Positions 41,849 through 49,884 of a stretch of 64,000 bases of DNA are shown one piece after another. A model generated the notes under the pieces. That model searched no databases. It was not told the origin of the DNA and worked only from the letters and a program-made list of their open reading frames with translations. Made by a program: the position numbers and the translations under genes. Position 1 is the first letter of the stretch. Every line of letters begins with the position of its first letter. This DNA is from Paenibacillus methanolicus (GTDB lineage Bacteria > Bacillota > Bacilli > Paenibacillales > Paenibacillaceae), in contig NZ_VNHS01000007.1 of assembly GCF_008124765.1 (NCBI RefSeq), positions 1 through 64,000 on the forward strand, given 5' to 3'.

Positions 41849-41889
41849 TTCGGGTTGATGCGATGAGTGAGGAAACAAACGGAGCCTTA

Positions 41890-41980
41890 TCCATTAACCT
41901 AAACGGGTAACGTTAGCTCAATACAATCAGCAACAGCCGGCCACGAAGACCGGCTGCTTTTTCGTTGCGCTAACGGGCAG
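41890..41980 (+). repeat. Dispersed repeat, full copy
   Basis: CTAAACGGGTAACGTTAGCTC, CAGCCGG-CCACGAAGA-CCGGCTG, then TTTTTCGTTGCGCTAACGGGCAG. It starts 42 bases after the preceding gene. Confidence 0.85.
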
Positions 41981-42063
41981 TTTAGTTCCAATATATGTTA
42001 GAATAAGAGTGCCCTACTAAGGGTTGGTCATTGAATATGCGAGCTGACGTCGGGGGTGCTTTA

Positions 42064-42792
42064 ATGAGTGTAATAAAGATGATAAATAGCCACGTGAGTG
42101 GTGCTTTTGCAAGTCTAGGATTTCATCATGAAAAGATTCCAGGCAAACCTACCTGCATGTTTTTGAGAGAATTGAACGGATTCAAACCGCAATACATTGA
42201 GTTTGAACAGAGTGATTGGACCAAAAATGCTATTAGAGTTAATTATTACACAGCTGGAAAAAGCACTTGTGGCCGTTCCTTAATTGGGGAAACCGTAGAT
42301 CAGTGGTATATATTTGAAAACGAACAGGACGTCAAACGAATCCTAGATCATGTTATTGAAGTAACGGAAACACATGCTATTGCATGGTTTGAGAATAATG
42401 TGGAGGCCGCAGATAGAATAAAAGAAATCAAAAATTTAGATCAGCTGCTCTCTCCAAAAGTACAAGTCAAGACAATGAACTATATACAGCAAAATAATAT
42501 AGACCTTAATCGGTCTGATACGATTCAAATTTTAGAAGAGCTGCTCATAAAACAATCAGACAATGATACCTTGCTTTATTCCACATTCATTCTTGGTGAG
42601 ATTGTTAAAAACCTCTTAGGGGGAGCTTGGGAAGTGACAAAGGACGGAGTACCAATTGTCCGTGATATAGGGGGAACGTCAATCGCTCAACTATTACGTC
42701 CCGAAAGAAGTATATTATCTTTCGTCAATAATCCTAGAAAAGGATGGCTTACCTCCCGGTTTGAATTGTATTTGAATTTAATGAATCATTAA
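42064..42792 (+). CDS. Hypothetical protein, DUF4304-like N-terminus suspected
   Basis: The 242-residue protein starts at ATG 42064 after GGGGGTG. The first 60 residues (INSHVSGAFASLGFHHEKIP, then PQYIEFEQSDWTKN) recall DUF4304 proteins. The remainder is helical with no motif. It is AT-rich and unlike the catabolic genes in codon use. It might be an immunity or phage-related protein; there is no partner gene nearby. Confidence 0.6.
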   Translation: MSVIKMINSHVSGAFASLGFHHEKIPGKPTCMFLRELNGFKPQYIEFEQSDWTKNAIRVNYYTAGKSTCGRSLIGETVDQWYIFENEQDVKRILDHVIEVTETHAIAWFENNVEAADRIKEIKNLDQLLSPKVQVKTMNYIQQNNIDLNRSDTIQILEELLIKQSDNDTLLYSTFILGEIVKNLLGGAWEVTKDGVPIVRDIGGTSIAQLLRPERSILSFVNNPRKGWLTSRFELYLNLMNH

Positions 42793-42800
42793 GTGGCTAA

Positions 42801-42863
42801 GCTTGAACCAACGATATATCCATCAGAGGCAACCAGCCATATTGTCATTGAAGTAACGGGCAG
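42801..42863 (+). repeat. Dispersed repeat, partial copy
   Basis: TTGAACCAACGATATATCC (decayed left part) and a perfect tail GTCATTGAAGTAACGGGCAG. The central hairpin is mostly lost. It begins nine bases after the preceding stop. Confidence 0.7.
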
Positions 42864-42923
42864 GATAATTCGATGACTGGTCGAATGGTTACTTGTAGAA
42901 TATGAACTTTTGAGGGGTTGTAT

Positions 42924-43220
42924 ATGGCACGGACAAGAAAGTCATTTAAGGATCAAGCACTAGAACTACTGCAAATATTTGAGATGAGCATAGAACATAT
43001 CGGATTCCCCCAATCAGAATTAGACTGGATAAACAAGTTCTATGATAGAAAATGTACAGATGAAGAGTCAGCAATAAAAAATCGTATAGTGATGGTTCAT
43101 ATTGAGTTTTTTGGAGGGATGAATTTTAAGGACCGGAATGACCAGAGAAATAAGATTTTGGCAAGTCAGCTATCAGAAGAAATTAGTGAAATAAAACAAC
43201 TTCTTGAGAAACTTCGATAG
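42924..43220 (+). CDS. Hypothetical small helical protein
   Basis: The 98-residue protein begins at ATG 42924 after GAGGGG. It is charged and helical throughout (SFKDQALELLQIFEMSIEHI; ASQLSEEISEIKQLLEKLR), with a possible C-terminal coiled coil. It is AT-rich. No family is recognised. Confidence 0.6.
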   Translation: MARTRKSFKDQALELLQIFEMSIEHIGFPQSELDWINKFYDRKCTDEESAIKNRIVMVHIEFFGGMNFKDRNDQRNKILASQLSEEISEIKQLLEKLR

Positions 43221-43228
43221 CACCATTA

Positions 43229-43290
43229 CGCTATCGGAGAACGATAGCTTGATGAACAATGCGGCAGCCGTTTTCATTGAAGTAACGAGT
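43229..43290 (+). repeat. Dispersed repeat, copy with perfect left palindrome
   Basis: GCTATCG-GAGAA-CGATAGC, then GCGGCAGCCG, then TTTTCATTGAAGTAACGAG. It begins nine bases after the preceding gene. Confidence 0.8.
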
Positions 43291-43467
43291 TATGCTCAAT
43301 ACAACGATGTAACCATACCATCCTTTATCACGCGCTCCCTCTATATGGCTGTGTAATATACCGTGCGGGTTCGGAGATGTGTTTGTGATTATGTCACAGA
43401 CCGAGACGCCATTAACATGTATATTGTGATCAGGCCAATCATTGATAGGGAAGGGAGTAACCGTGGT

Positions 43468-43662
43468 ATGAAGAATGTTGGCGGTTTTGAGCGTGGGTTT
43501 CGGATCATTTTGGGGCTAGGAATACTCTCGCTATTGGTTTTCTTATCAGGATCTGTTCGATTTATTGGACTTGTTGGAATATTTCCTTTATGGACGGGGG
43601 TTACACGGTTCTGCTTCATGAATAAATTGTTGGGCCGTAATTCGTGTAAGCTCTCACTCTAA
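43468..43662 (+). CDS. DUF2892/YgaP-like small membrane protein
   Basis: The 64-residue protein starts MKNVGGFERGFRIILGLGIL and has two membrane helices with the phrase GIFPLWTGVTRFCFMNKLLG, typical of the DUF2892 family (membrane part of YgaP). ATG 43468 lies about ten bases from AGGGAG. The rhodanese domain found in some relatives is absent. A hairpin follows the stop. Confidence 0.82.
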   Translation: MKNVGGFERGFRIILGLGILSLLVFLSGSVRFIGLVGIFPLWTGVTRFCFMNKLLGRNSCKLSL

Positions 43663-43668
43663 GAACTT

Positions 43669-43694
43669 ATGGGCACCCCATAAAGGGTGGCCAT
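43669..43694. terminator. Hairpin after DUF2892 gene
   Basis: ATGGGCACCC-CATAAA-GGGTGGCCAT, with no long T-run. Confidence 0.55.
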
Positions 43695-43748
43695 AAGACT
43701 TGCCGTTACAGTCAGCGCGGTGAACCGTATCACAGAGAAGCTTGGTCA

Positions 43749-43830
43749 TTGAACCATAGGGGAACGATAGTTCAGCAATATAAAGTGAGCAGACCACCGC
43801 GGCGCTGCTCACTTTTTCATTGAACGAATA
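43749..43830 (+). repeat. Dispersed repeat, full copy
   Basis: TTGAACCATAGGGGAACGATAGTTC, then GTGAGCAG-ACCACCGCGGCG-CTGCTCAC, then TTTTTCATTGAACGAA. Confidence 0.8.
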
Positions 43831-43837
43831 GGTTATC

Positions 43838-44440
43838 TTAAATTTTAATAATCACGTTACCTCTTTTACGTGCGGTCTCAACATACATGTGAGCGTCCGG
43901 CAGGCGTTCCAGAAGATATCGACGATCGATCACGGCGTTAATCGCTCCCTTTTTTACGAGTTCCAAGAGAAACGCCAAATTCGCTTTGTTTTGCAAAAGG
44001 CCGGTTGTTGCGAAAATAGCCCGTTTGCTTTTAAACAAGGAAGTCCACAACATGTGTACAAGACAGATAGATCCCTTTGTTCATAAGTACGCGTTTGCAT
44101 GTACAAAGGAGCTTTTGCCGACCGCATCAAAAATAACATCCTACGCTTTATCCGCCTTCGTAAAATCCTCTCGGTAATAATCTATAGCATAATCGGCCCC
44201 TGCTTTTCTTACGAGAGCTTCGTTGGCAGCCGAGCAAACGCCGGTTAATTCGCGCCATAGTATCTGGCTAATTCCGCATGCGCGCCGAAGTTTTTGGCGC
44301 TGCGATCCTCTGCTATAAAATGCTTTACTTCTTTGCCTCCTGCTTCGACCTCTCCGGCAAATTCGGTTCCCGCAATTGCATATTTCGGTCTGGACAGTCC
44401 GACTTGCGGGACTAGCACTTCCGGTGATCCAAATCAAGTG
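43838..44440 (-). pseudogene. Zinc-type alcohol dehydrogenase-like (MDR) gene, decayed
   Basis: From 44440 leftward the translation gives QVGLSRPKYAIAGTEFAGEV, then after a frame change AGADYAIDYYREDFTKADKA, then DVIFDAVGKSSFVHANAYL in another frame, and finally LPDAHMYVETARKRGNVIIK. These are parts of one medium-chain dehydrogenase in the right order, with several frameshifts and deletions and no start. The catalytic domain's first half is gone. Confidence 0.8.
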
Positions 44441-44444
44441 TTGT

Positions 44445-45302
44445 TCATTCAGCCAGCGACTCACGAATCAACTTGGCAAATGCCGTGAACGCTTTGCTGG
44501 CATACCTGTCTTTGCGGCGGACAAGACTTGTTTGGGAATATCTGAACTTTTGGGGGATCGAATAAATGCCAAAGTCAGCGTACTCTCCGGTCAAGACGGA
44601 CGCAGGCAGCAAAGTGGCCGCAAGCCCGGATCGCACGCTGCTTACGATGGTTTCCAATGAGCTAATCTCAATCGTATTCACGAGCGATATCCCCTCGCTA
44701 CGCAACCATTCCTCTAAAATTTGTCTGAACGGGCACTGATTGGGTGAAACGGCCCATTTTGTGTTCGCTAAATCCGGATATTCATCGTGATGTTGCCGCG
44801 TGATTAATTTGATTTCTTCGCGTTGGATCTGATCGGCGATCAAATGAGGGGATTGCACGTCGCCAAAGACGAATGCGCCATCCAGTTGATGATTTAATAC
44901 CTTTGCGAGGAGCTCCGGCGAGTTGCCGGTCCATATCGAGAGCGAAACATCAGGGTATCGCTGTTGATACTCCGCCAATGTGTTCATGAAGTTAAGACAA
45001 GTCACCGTATCCACAACCCCGATCGCCAGCGGACCGCTTGGGTAGGGGGTTTCCTGCACCATCTTAACGGCTTCGGCGGATAAGTTCAAAATGGTATGCG
45101 CATATTCGCTGAAAAGGGCTCCTTTTTCGGTCAACGTAACGCCCTTCGGATGTCTGTGAAATAACGATGTCCCAAGCTCGTCTTCCAATTTGCGTATTCG
45201 TGCCGTCACATTCGACTGTACATAATCGAGCCGCTTGGCTGCATTTGATATGTTCCCTTCCTCGATGATCGCCACAAACACTTTTAAATCGGTTAATTCC
45301 AA
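44445..45302 (-). CDS. LysR family transcriptional regulator
   Basis: The 285-residue protein has the LysR HTH (LKVFVAIIEEGNISNAAKRL, VQSNVTARIRKLEDELGTSL) and the effector domain (PLAIGVVDTVTCLNFMNTLA). The preferred start is TTG 45302, five bases after GGGGTG; GTG 45311 and ATG 45359 are alternatives. It is divergent from an imine-reductase-like gene and adjoins the wreck of an alcohol dehydrogenase, either of which may be its target. Confidence 0.9.
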   Translation of the reverse strand: MELTDLKVFVAIIEEGNISNAAKRLDYVQSNVTARIRKLEDELGTSLFHRHPKGVTLTEKGALFSEYAHTILNLSAEAVKMVQETPYPSGPLAIGVVDTVTCLNFMNTLAEYQQRYPDVSLSIWTGNSPELLAKVLNHQLDGAFVFGDVQSPHLIADQIQREEIKLITRQHHDEYPDLANTKWAVSPNQCPFRQILEEWLRSEGISLVNTIEISSLETIVSSVRSGLAATLLPASVLTGEYADFGIYSIPQKFRYSQTSLVRRKDRYASKAFTAFAKLIRESLAE

Positions 45303-45464
45303 ACTGGTCACCCCATTCCAAGATGATATCAAAATAAATGATACATCCATAATTATCAATCATTATACGTATAGCCAAACCCGAATTACAATGAACCTAT
45401 CCGATGGACATTCGAATCCAACGGGGGATAGAAATTCGCTGTACTTAGAAAGAGGAGGGATACG

Positions 45465-46328
45465 ATGAGTGATGTGTCGGTGATCGGTTTAGGTCCGATG
45501 GGGGCAGCGCTGGCTAGGACGCTGCTTCAGAAAGGGTTACGCATTACGGTCTGGAACCGGACTAGCGAGAAAGTCAACCCGCTCGTAGCGGAGGGAGCGG
45601 CCTTTGCCCCCCAAATTGCTGACGCAGTAAGCGCAAGCCCGATTGTCATCGTATGCGTCGCCAACTACGAAATATCACATTCCCTGCTTGGAACCGCTGA
45701 GGCGGCTGCAGCCCTGGCAGGCCGGGTTCTGGTGCAGCTTAGCACAGGAACTCCGCAAGATGCCAGAAACAGCGAGACATGGGCGCGTGAGCAAGGGGCG
45801 GAGTATTTGGATGGCGCCATCATGGCGACGCCAGCTCAAATAGGGATGCCGGACACGCCCATCTTCATCTCGGGGGTAGAGGCGGCATTCCGCCGGAGCG
45901 AGCCCATTCTTACGATACTTGCCGGAAACCTGATGTATATGGGCGAATCCGTGGGGGCAGCGTCTGCGTGGGATCTGGCTGCGCTCTCCGCGATGTTCGG
46001 TGCGATGTTTGGTTTCTTTCATGGTGCTCGCATTATGGAAGCAGAGGGTCACCCTGTAGAGGCGTTCGGCTCCTTGATCGCCGATATTTCTCCGGTATTC
46101 GGTCAGATGATTAAATACGAGGGTACGGTCATTCAAACAGGGAGCTATGACCACGCTCAAAGCACGGTCAAAACGTGTATGGGAACCGCTGAATTATGGT
46201 TGAAACATGCTCGCGAAGCCGGGATTAATTCCGAGTTTCCGACTTTTGCAATGGGACTCTATACGAAAGCGAAAGCGGCGGGTTATGAGAACGAGGAACT
46301 CGCCGCAATTATGAAAGTACTGCGATAA
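45465..46328 (+). CDS. NAD(P)-dependent oxidoreductase, imine-reductase-like
   Basis: The 287-residue protein has the Rossmann motif VIGLGPMGAALARTLL and VWNRTSEK, where the Arg after the strand suggests NADPH, then the DGAIMATPAQIGMPDTPIF block and an Asp in the central helix (SAWDLAALSAMFG). These features match bacterial imine reductases of the 6-phosphogluconate/beta-hydroxyacid dehydrogenase superfamily. AGGAGGG lies before the ATG. The natural imine substrate is unknown. A strong terminator follows. Confidence 0.88.
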   Translation: MSDVSVIGLGPMGAALARTLLQKGLRITVWNRTSEKVNPLVAEGAAFAPQIADAVSASPIVIVCVANYEISHSLLGTAEAAAALAGRVLVQLSTGTPQDARNSETWAREQGAEYLDGAIMATPAQIGMPDTPIFISGVEAAFRRSEPILTILAGNLMYMGESVGAASAWDLAALSAMFGAMFGFFHGARIMEAEGHPVEAFGSLIADISPVFGQMIKYEGTVIQTGSYDHAQSTVKTCMGTAELWLKHAREAGINSEFPTFAMGLYTKAKAAGYENEELAAIMKVLR

Positions 46329-46367
46329 GGCCACAAAACGCCCCGTGCTTCGAATGCAAGACGAAAT

Positions 46368-46408
46368 AGCCGGTTATGCGGAAGGCTCGATGCTCCCGCA
46401 TAACCGGC
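46368..46408 (+). terminator. Strong terminator hairpin
   Basis: AGCCGGTTATGCGG and CCGCATAACCGGCT form a perfect 14-base stem, followed by TTGCGCCTTTT. Confidence 0.8.
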
Positions 46409-46454
46409 TTTGCGCCTTTTCGAAACTTATAAGACAAGGGTTACTGATTTGTCA

Positions 46455-46483
46455 TTGAAAAATTAGTACGATCGTGCTAAAAT
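46455..46483 (+). promoter_or_regulatory. Promoter with TetR operator in the spacer
   Basis: TTGAAA (46455-46460) and TAAAAT (46478-46483) have a 17-base spacer filled by TAGTACGATCGTGCTA (46464-46479), a near-perfect palindrome. The expected transcription start, 46490, is the A of the tetR ATG. Confidence 0.6.
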
Positions 46484-46489
46484 TTATCC

Positions 46490-47110
46490 ATGAGTACTAA
46501 TAATAACGAAAAGTCGTTTATTGAAAAAGCGCGAAGAGCGCAAATCATGGAAGTCGCAATTGGAACCATATGCGATATTGGGTATGCACAGGCATCGATT
46601 GGGCAAATTGCTAAACGCGCTGGGGTTAGCAAGGGGGTAATTACGTATCATTTTCCCAGCAAGGATGAACTCATGCAGCATATTGTAGAGGATTTGTACG
46701 TGAAGGGCGCGTCGTTTATGTCCAAGATTGCAACGGAGTCTACTGCCTCTACCATGCTGCGGAGCTATATTGAGACGAATTTAGAATATATTCTTGCTCA
46801 CAAACAGCATGTGGCAGCCGTCGCCGACATCGTAATGAATCTACGAGATGAAGAGGGAAAGCTGATTTATCACAAGCCGACAGATAACGCGATATATGCG
46901 CCGCTGATCGAGATCCTGCAATGGGGCCAAGAGGACGGAAGCTTCCGGCCTATTATGCCGGCAAGTGCTCAAGTGATGGCCATGACGATTCGAAGTGCCA
47001 TTGATCTCGCGAGTCAGCAGTTAGTCCTAAACCCTGATTTTAATATGAAGGAGTACGCCGACGAACTGATCCAATTGTTTGAAGCGGCAACCCGCAAATC
47101 TCCGGTTTGA
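46490..47110 (+). CDS. TetR family regulator, probably leaderless
   Basis: The 206-residue protein has a TetR HTH (QIMEVAIGTICDIGYAQASI, RAGVSKGVITYHFPSKDEL) and a helical ligand domain. No ribosome site exists before ATG 46490, and the promoter geometry predicts transcription starting at the ATG itself. An operator inside its own promoter indicates autorepression. The small membrane protein downstream may be the regulated effector. Confidence 0.88.
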   Translation: MSTNNNEKSFIEKARRAQIMEVAIGTICDIGYAQASIGQIAKRAGVSKGVITYHFPSKDELMQHIVEDLYVKGASFMSKIATESTASTMLRSYIETNLEYILAHKQHVAAVADIVMNLRDEEGKLIYHKPTDNAIYAPLIEILQWGQEDGSFRPIMPASAQVMAMTIRSAIDLASQQLVLNPDFNMKEYADELIQLFEAATRKSPV

Positions 47111-47141
47111 GTGTTCAACTTGTATAAAAAGGAGCGATCGA

Positions 47142-47345
47142 ATGAAAACACTTTTATTAATCCTCGGCGTCATTTTTTTTGGCTTAGGCGTTCGTGGAAT
47201 CATCGTTGGTTTTGTTCACGGGTCGGGTGGTTCATTTCTTCTGTACAAAAATCTGCCGGATAACATGGAGCTTTATGCCAATATCTTGTTTATTATCATC
47301 GGCATTTTCATTCTGGGCGTTTCGAAAAGTAAAAAGAAGGTTTGA
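47142..47345 (+). CDS. Two-helix small membrane protein
   Basis: The 67-residue protein has helices at about 3-25 and 45-62 with a basic C-terminus (SKSKKKV). GGAGCGATCGA stands before ATG 47142; an in-frame extension from the tetR 3' end is unlikely. It lies 31 bases after tetR and is probably co-transcribed. No family is recognised. Confidence 0.7.
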   Translation: MKTLLLILGVIFFGLGVRGIIVGFVHGSGGSFLLYKNLPDNMELYANILFIIIGIFILGVSKSKKKV

Positions 47346-47387
47346 GGGTATCCGATGATGAAACGTGAACGCACGTACGCAAGGGGA

Positions 47388-47470
47388 CTCGACTATCGGG
47401 AGAGAATAGCTCAATATATCACAGCGACAGCCGATCAGTCTGATCGGCTGTCTTTGTTGAAGCAACGGAC
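47388..47470 (+). repeat. Dispersed repeat, full copy
   Basis: CTCGACTATCGGGAGAGAATAGCTC, then GACAGCCGATCA-GT-CTGATCGGCTGTC, then TTTGTTGAAGCAACGG. Confidence 0.85.
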
Positions 47471-47547
47471 ACGGAAATTCTAATATGTAGTATCATAGAC
47501 GAGAAAATACTTTGTGTAAGTGTTAGTCATTTAAAGGAGGAGGTACT

Positions 47548-47826
47548 ACGGGAATTATCCTTAATATCATTCTGATTAGCGCAATTTTGGTCGGTATTGT
47601 TAAGAAAGAAGAGTACAGGCTCAAGTTTTTATTTTGTTGCTTACTCTTCTTTTCCCTAATAAATTTGTCTTATGTTTCTTTAATTAGAGATTCCGAACTG
47701 AATGGAATCACATACATGTTGTTTTGGGAAGTTGATACTCATGACCTGTATAATATAGGTCTGTTTTGGCTGACTTTGTCAGGATTAAGCTTACTCGGGT
47801 ATGTATTCTCCCAAAATAGAGTGTAA
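47548..47826 (+). CDS. Small membrane protein with non-standard start
   Basis: The frame following the perfect ribosome site AAAGGAGGAGG begins with ACG at 47548 and encodes a hydrophobic helix (GIILNIILISAILVGIV), then a second near LKFLFCCLLFFSLINLSYVS and a third near the end. No ATG, GTG or TTG lies near the ribosome site; TTG 47587 is the first usual codon and would remove the first helix. Either ACG is used weakly, or an ATG has mutated. The function is unknown. Confidence 0.55.
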   Translation, partial: TGIILNIILISAILVGIVKKEEYRLKFLFCCLLFFSLINLSYVSLIRDSELNGITYMLFWEVDTHDLYNIGLFWLTLSGLSLLGYVFSQNRV

Positions 47827-47829
47827 TCA

Positions 47830-47902
47830 TTCAACTAACAGAGAACGTTACCTGAATCCAGACACGACGGCAGATGACCTCTCGATCGGCTGCCGTCTTT
47901 GT
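47830..47902 (+). repeat. Dispersed repeat overlapping lspA 3' end
   Basis: ATTCAACTAACAGAGAACGTTACCTGAAT, then GACGGCAG ... CGATCGGCTGCCGTC, then TTTGTATG. It is opposite in sense to lspA and supplies its last codons. Confidence 0.75.
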
Positions 47903-48390
47903 ATGTCTCCGTTCCCTGGAGCCTTGGCTCTTTGATTTTTCGCGTCTAACATCGTATCGAGCAGGATGAGTACGACGCCGATCGTGATTCCGATGTCGGC
48001 AATGTTGAAGATCGGGAAGATATAGCTGCCGAATGTCAGCTTGAAGAAGTCGACAACTTCCCCGTATAGCGCCCGGTCGACCAAGTTTCCGATCGCGCCG
48101 CCGAGGATCAACCCCAGCGAGACCATAAGCAGTGCTCGGCCCGAGCTCCGGTTCTTCCGAATGTACCAGATGATGCCGATCACGACGGCGATTGTCATAA
48201 CAATGAAGAACAACCTTTGGTTGGGCAGTATGCTGAATGCCGCTCCGTTGTTCTTGTACAGATGAATTTTGAAGAACTCGCCGATCACGGATATCTGATC
48301 GCCTACCTCCATGCCGCCAGAGACGATTCTCTTCGTAATCTGGTCCAACACAAGAACGACAAGCGCAACCCAGTAGTAATAGTTTTTCAC
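47848..48390 (-). CDS. lspA: Lipoprotein signal peptidase II
   Basis: The 180-residue protein has four membrane helices and the LspA catalytic motifs KNNGAAFSI, GNLVDRALYGEVVDFF and FNIADIGITIG; the two Asp residues form the aspartyl-protease dyad that cuts prolipoproteins before the lipid-modified Cys. The start is GTG 48390 with the G-run upstream as ribosome site. The final 18 residues (GDIQRRQPIERSSAVVSGFR region) come from a dispersed repeat and replace the normal short tail. No rluD or ileS neighbour is present, so it may be an extra copy. Confidence 0.93.
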   Translation of the reverse strand: MKNYYYWVALVVLVLDQITKRIVSGGMEVGDQISVIGEFFKIHLYKNNGAAFSILPNQRLFFIVMTIAVVIGIIWYIRKNRSSGRALLMVSLGLILGGAIGNLVDRALYGEVVDFFKLTFGSYIFPIFNIADIGITIGVVLILLDTMLDAKNQRAKAPGNGDIQRRQPIERSSAVVSGFR

Positions 48391-48551
48391 TACGTTCCCC
48401 CCCATTCATTCAACATGGACAATGGCCTTGATCTGCAAAAATATTCCATATTATTGTACCATACACCCAGCGGGCAAGCCAACCGGAAGCCTTCCGGCCA
48501 GAAACCGAGCCCCGCCCTCGGAGAAACGAAAGACAATGAATCAGACATGCG

Positions 48552-48959
48552 TCAATGAGGCGTTACGATTGAACTAACACTGTTTTTATGCCTCTGCCCC
48601 CAGTCCTTCATAAGTAAAATGATGGGTTCCAACGTTTGGCCGAACTCAGTCAGAGAATACTCTACTCTTGGAGGGACCTCCTTATAAACCTCGCGATGAA
48701 TGACTCCATCTCGTTCCAACTCCCTTAACTGTAAAGTAAGCATGCGTTGGGTGATGCAAGGATGTAGTTTTCGAAATTCGTTAAACCTCTTCTTGCCGTC
48801 GATAAGATGAAAAAGGATAATCCCTTTCCATTTCCCGCCAATGACATTCAATGTTGTCTCGACCGGACATCCTTCATTCCCGATTATTTCTAATGCTGTC
48901 TCCGTTGGATCTCCTTCAGAGGCGGAAGAGTAATCGACTCCCATTTTTCGATTTCTCAT
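48552..48959 (-). CDS. HxlR family transcriptional regulator
   Basis: The 135-residue protein has the HxlR winged helix: GCPVETTLNVIGGKWKGIIL, RFNEFRKLHPCITQRMLTLQ and RVEYSLTEFGQTL. The Cys just before the first helix is the redox-sensing residue in YodB/HypR-type members. Start 48959 is preceded by GGGAG. It is divergent from a quinone reductase gene, the usual YodB-type target, so it likely responds to quinones or electrophiles. Confidence 0.93.
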   Translation of the reverse strand: MRNRKMGVDYSSASEGDPTETALEIIGNEGCPVETTLNVIGGKWKGIILFHLIDGKKRFNEFRKLHPCITQRMLTLQLRELERDGVIHREVYKEVPPRVEYSLTEFGQTLEPIILLMKDWGQRHKNSVSSIVTPH

Positions 48960-49098
48960 GTTGTTCACTCCCAATGGTATAATTTTTGATACTATATACA
49001 ATTAATGTGCGTACTTCCATAAAAATATTATACATTATACGATAACTCATGAGCCACGCAGTAAATGCAGGACACCAAAATAAATGGAGCGTGAGATC

Positions 49099-49872
49099 AT
49101 GAAGAAGAATGTGATGATTGTTTATGCGCATCCCGAACCAACGTCGTTGACCCGCCAGCTCGTTGAGGTGTCTGTGCGGACGCTTCAGGAGCAAGGGCAC
49201 GAAGTCGCGTCGTCGGATCTGTACGGCATGAACTGGAAGGCCGTGTTCGATGAACGCGACTTCCCGGCCAGAGCCAATTCCGATCGACTGTCCTTTATGG
49301 CAGAGTCGGGGCACGCCTATTCGACAGGCCAACAGACGGCAGACGTTACAGCCGAGCAGCAGAAACTGCTTGCCGCCGACGCCGTGATATTGCAATTTCC
49401 GCTTTGGTGGTTTAGCATGCCAGCCATCCTCAAGGGCTGGGTTGACCGGGTGTTCGCTTATGGGTTGGCCTATGGCTACCAAGATGAAGGTAATCGTTAT
49501 CGTTACGGCGATGGCGGCTTGAAAGGAAAGAGGGTCATGCTGTCCGTGACCGTCGGAGGACCGGAGATCGATTATTCACCGCGAGGCATCAACGGGCCGC
49601 TTGAGCAACTGCTGTTCCCGATCACCCACGGCACGCTCTTCTTCTCCGGCATGGATGTGCTCCCTACCCATGCGGTCTACGGAACCGGTCGCATCACGGC
49701 AGCTAGCGTAGACGCAGCGAAGGAAGCTTGGCGTTCACGTCTCGTGCGTCTCTTCGAAGAAGAGCCAATCCCCTTCCGGCGTCAAAATGAGGGGGACTAC
49801 CCAGACCGTCACATACTCGCAGACCATGTCGCTGTCGGACAGACCGGATTGTTGGCTCACATTGCGCAATAG
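49099..49872 (+). CDS. NAD(P)H-dependent quinone oxidoreductase (flavodoxin-like)
   Basis: The 257-residue protein has the flavodoxin-like fold of the MdaB/KefF/NQO1 group: MIVYAHPEPTSLTRQL, ILQFPLWWFSMPAILKGWVD for flavin and NAD(P)H, then GGPEIDYSPRGINGP and FSGMDVLPTHAVYG. It should reduce quinones by two electrons with FMN or FAD. ATG 49099 follows GGAG at nine bases. The divergent HxlR gene probably represses it until electrophile stress. Confidence 0.9.
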   Translation: MKKNVMIVYAHPEPTSLTRQLVEVSVRTLQEQGHEVASSDLYGMNWKAVFDERDFPARANSDRLSFMAESGHAYSTGQQTADVTAEQQKLLAADAVILQFPLWWFSMPAILKGWVDRVFAYGLAYGYQDEGNRYRYGDGGLKGKRVMLSVTVGGPEIDYSPRGINGPLEQLLFPITHGTLFFSGMDVLPTHAVYGTGRITAASVDAAKEAWRSRLVRLFEEEPIPFRRQNEGDYPDRHILADHVAVGQTGLLAHIAQ

Positions 49873-49884
49873 CGCAGACGTACG

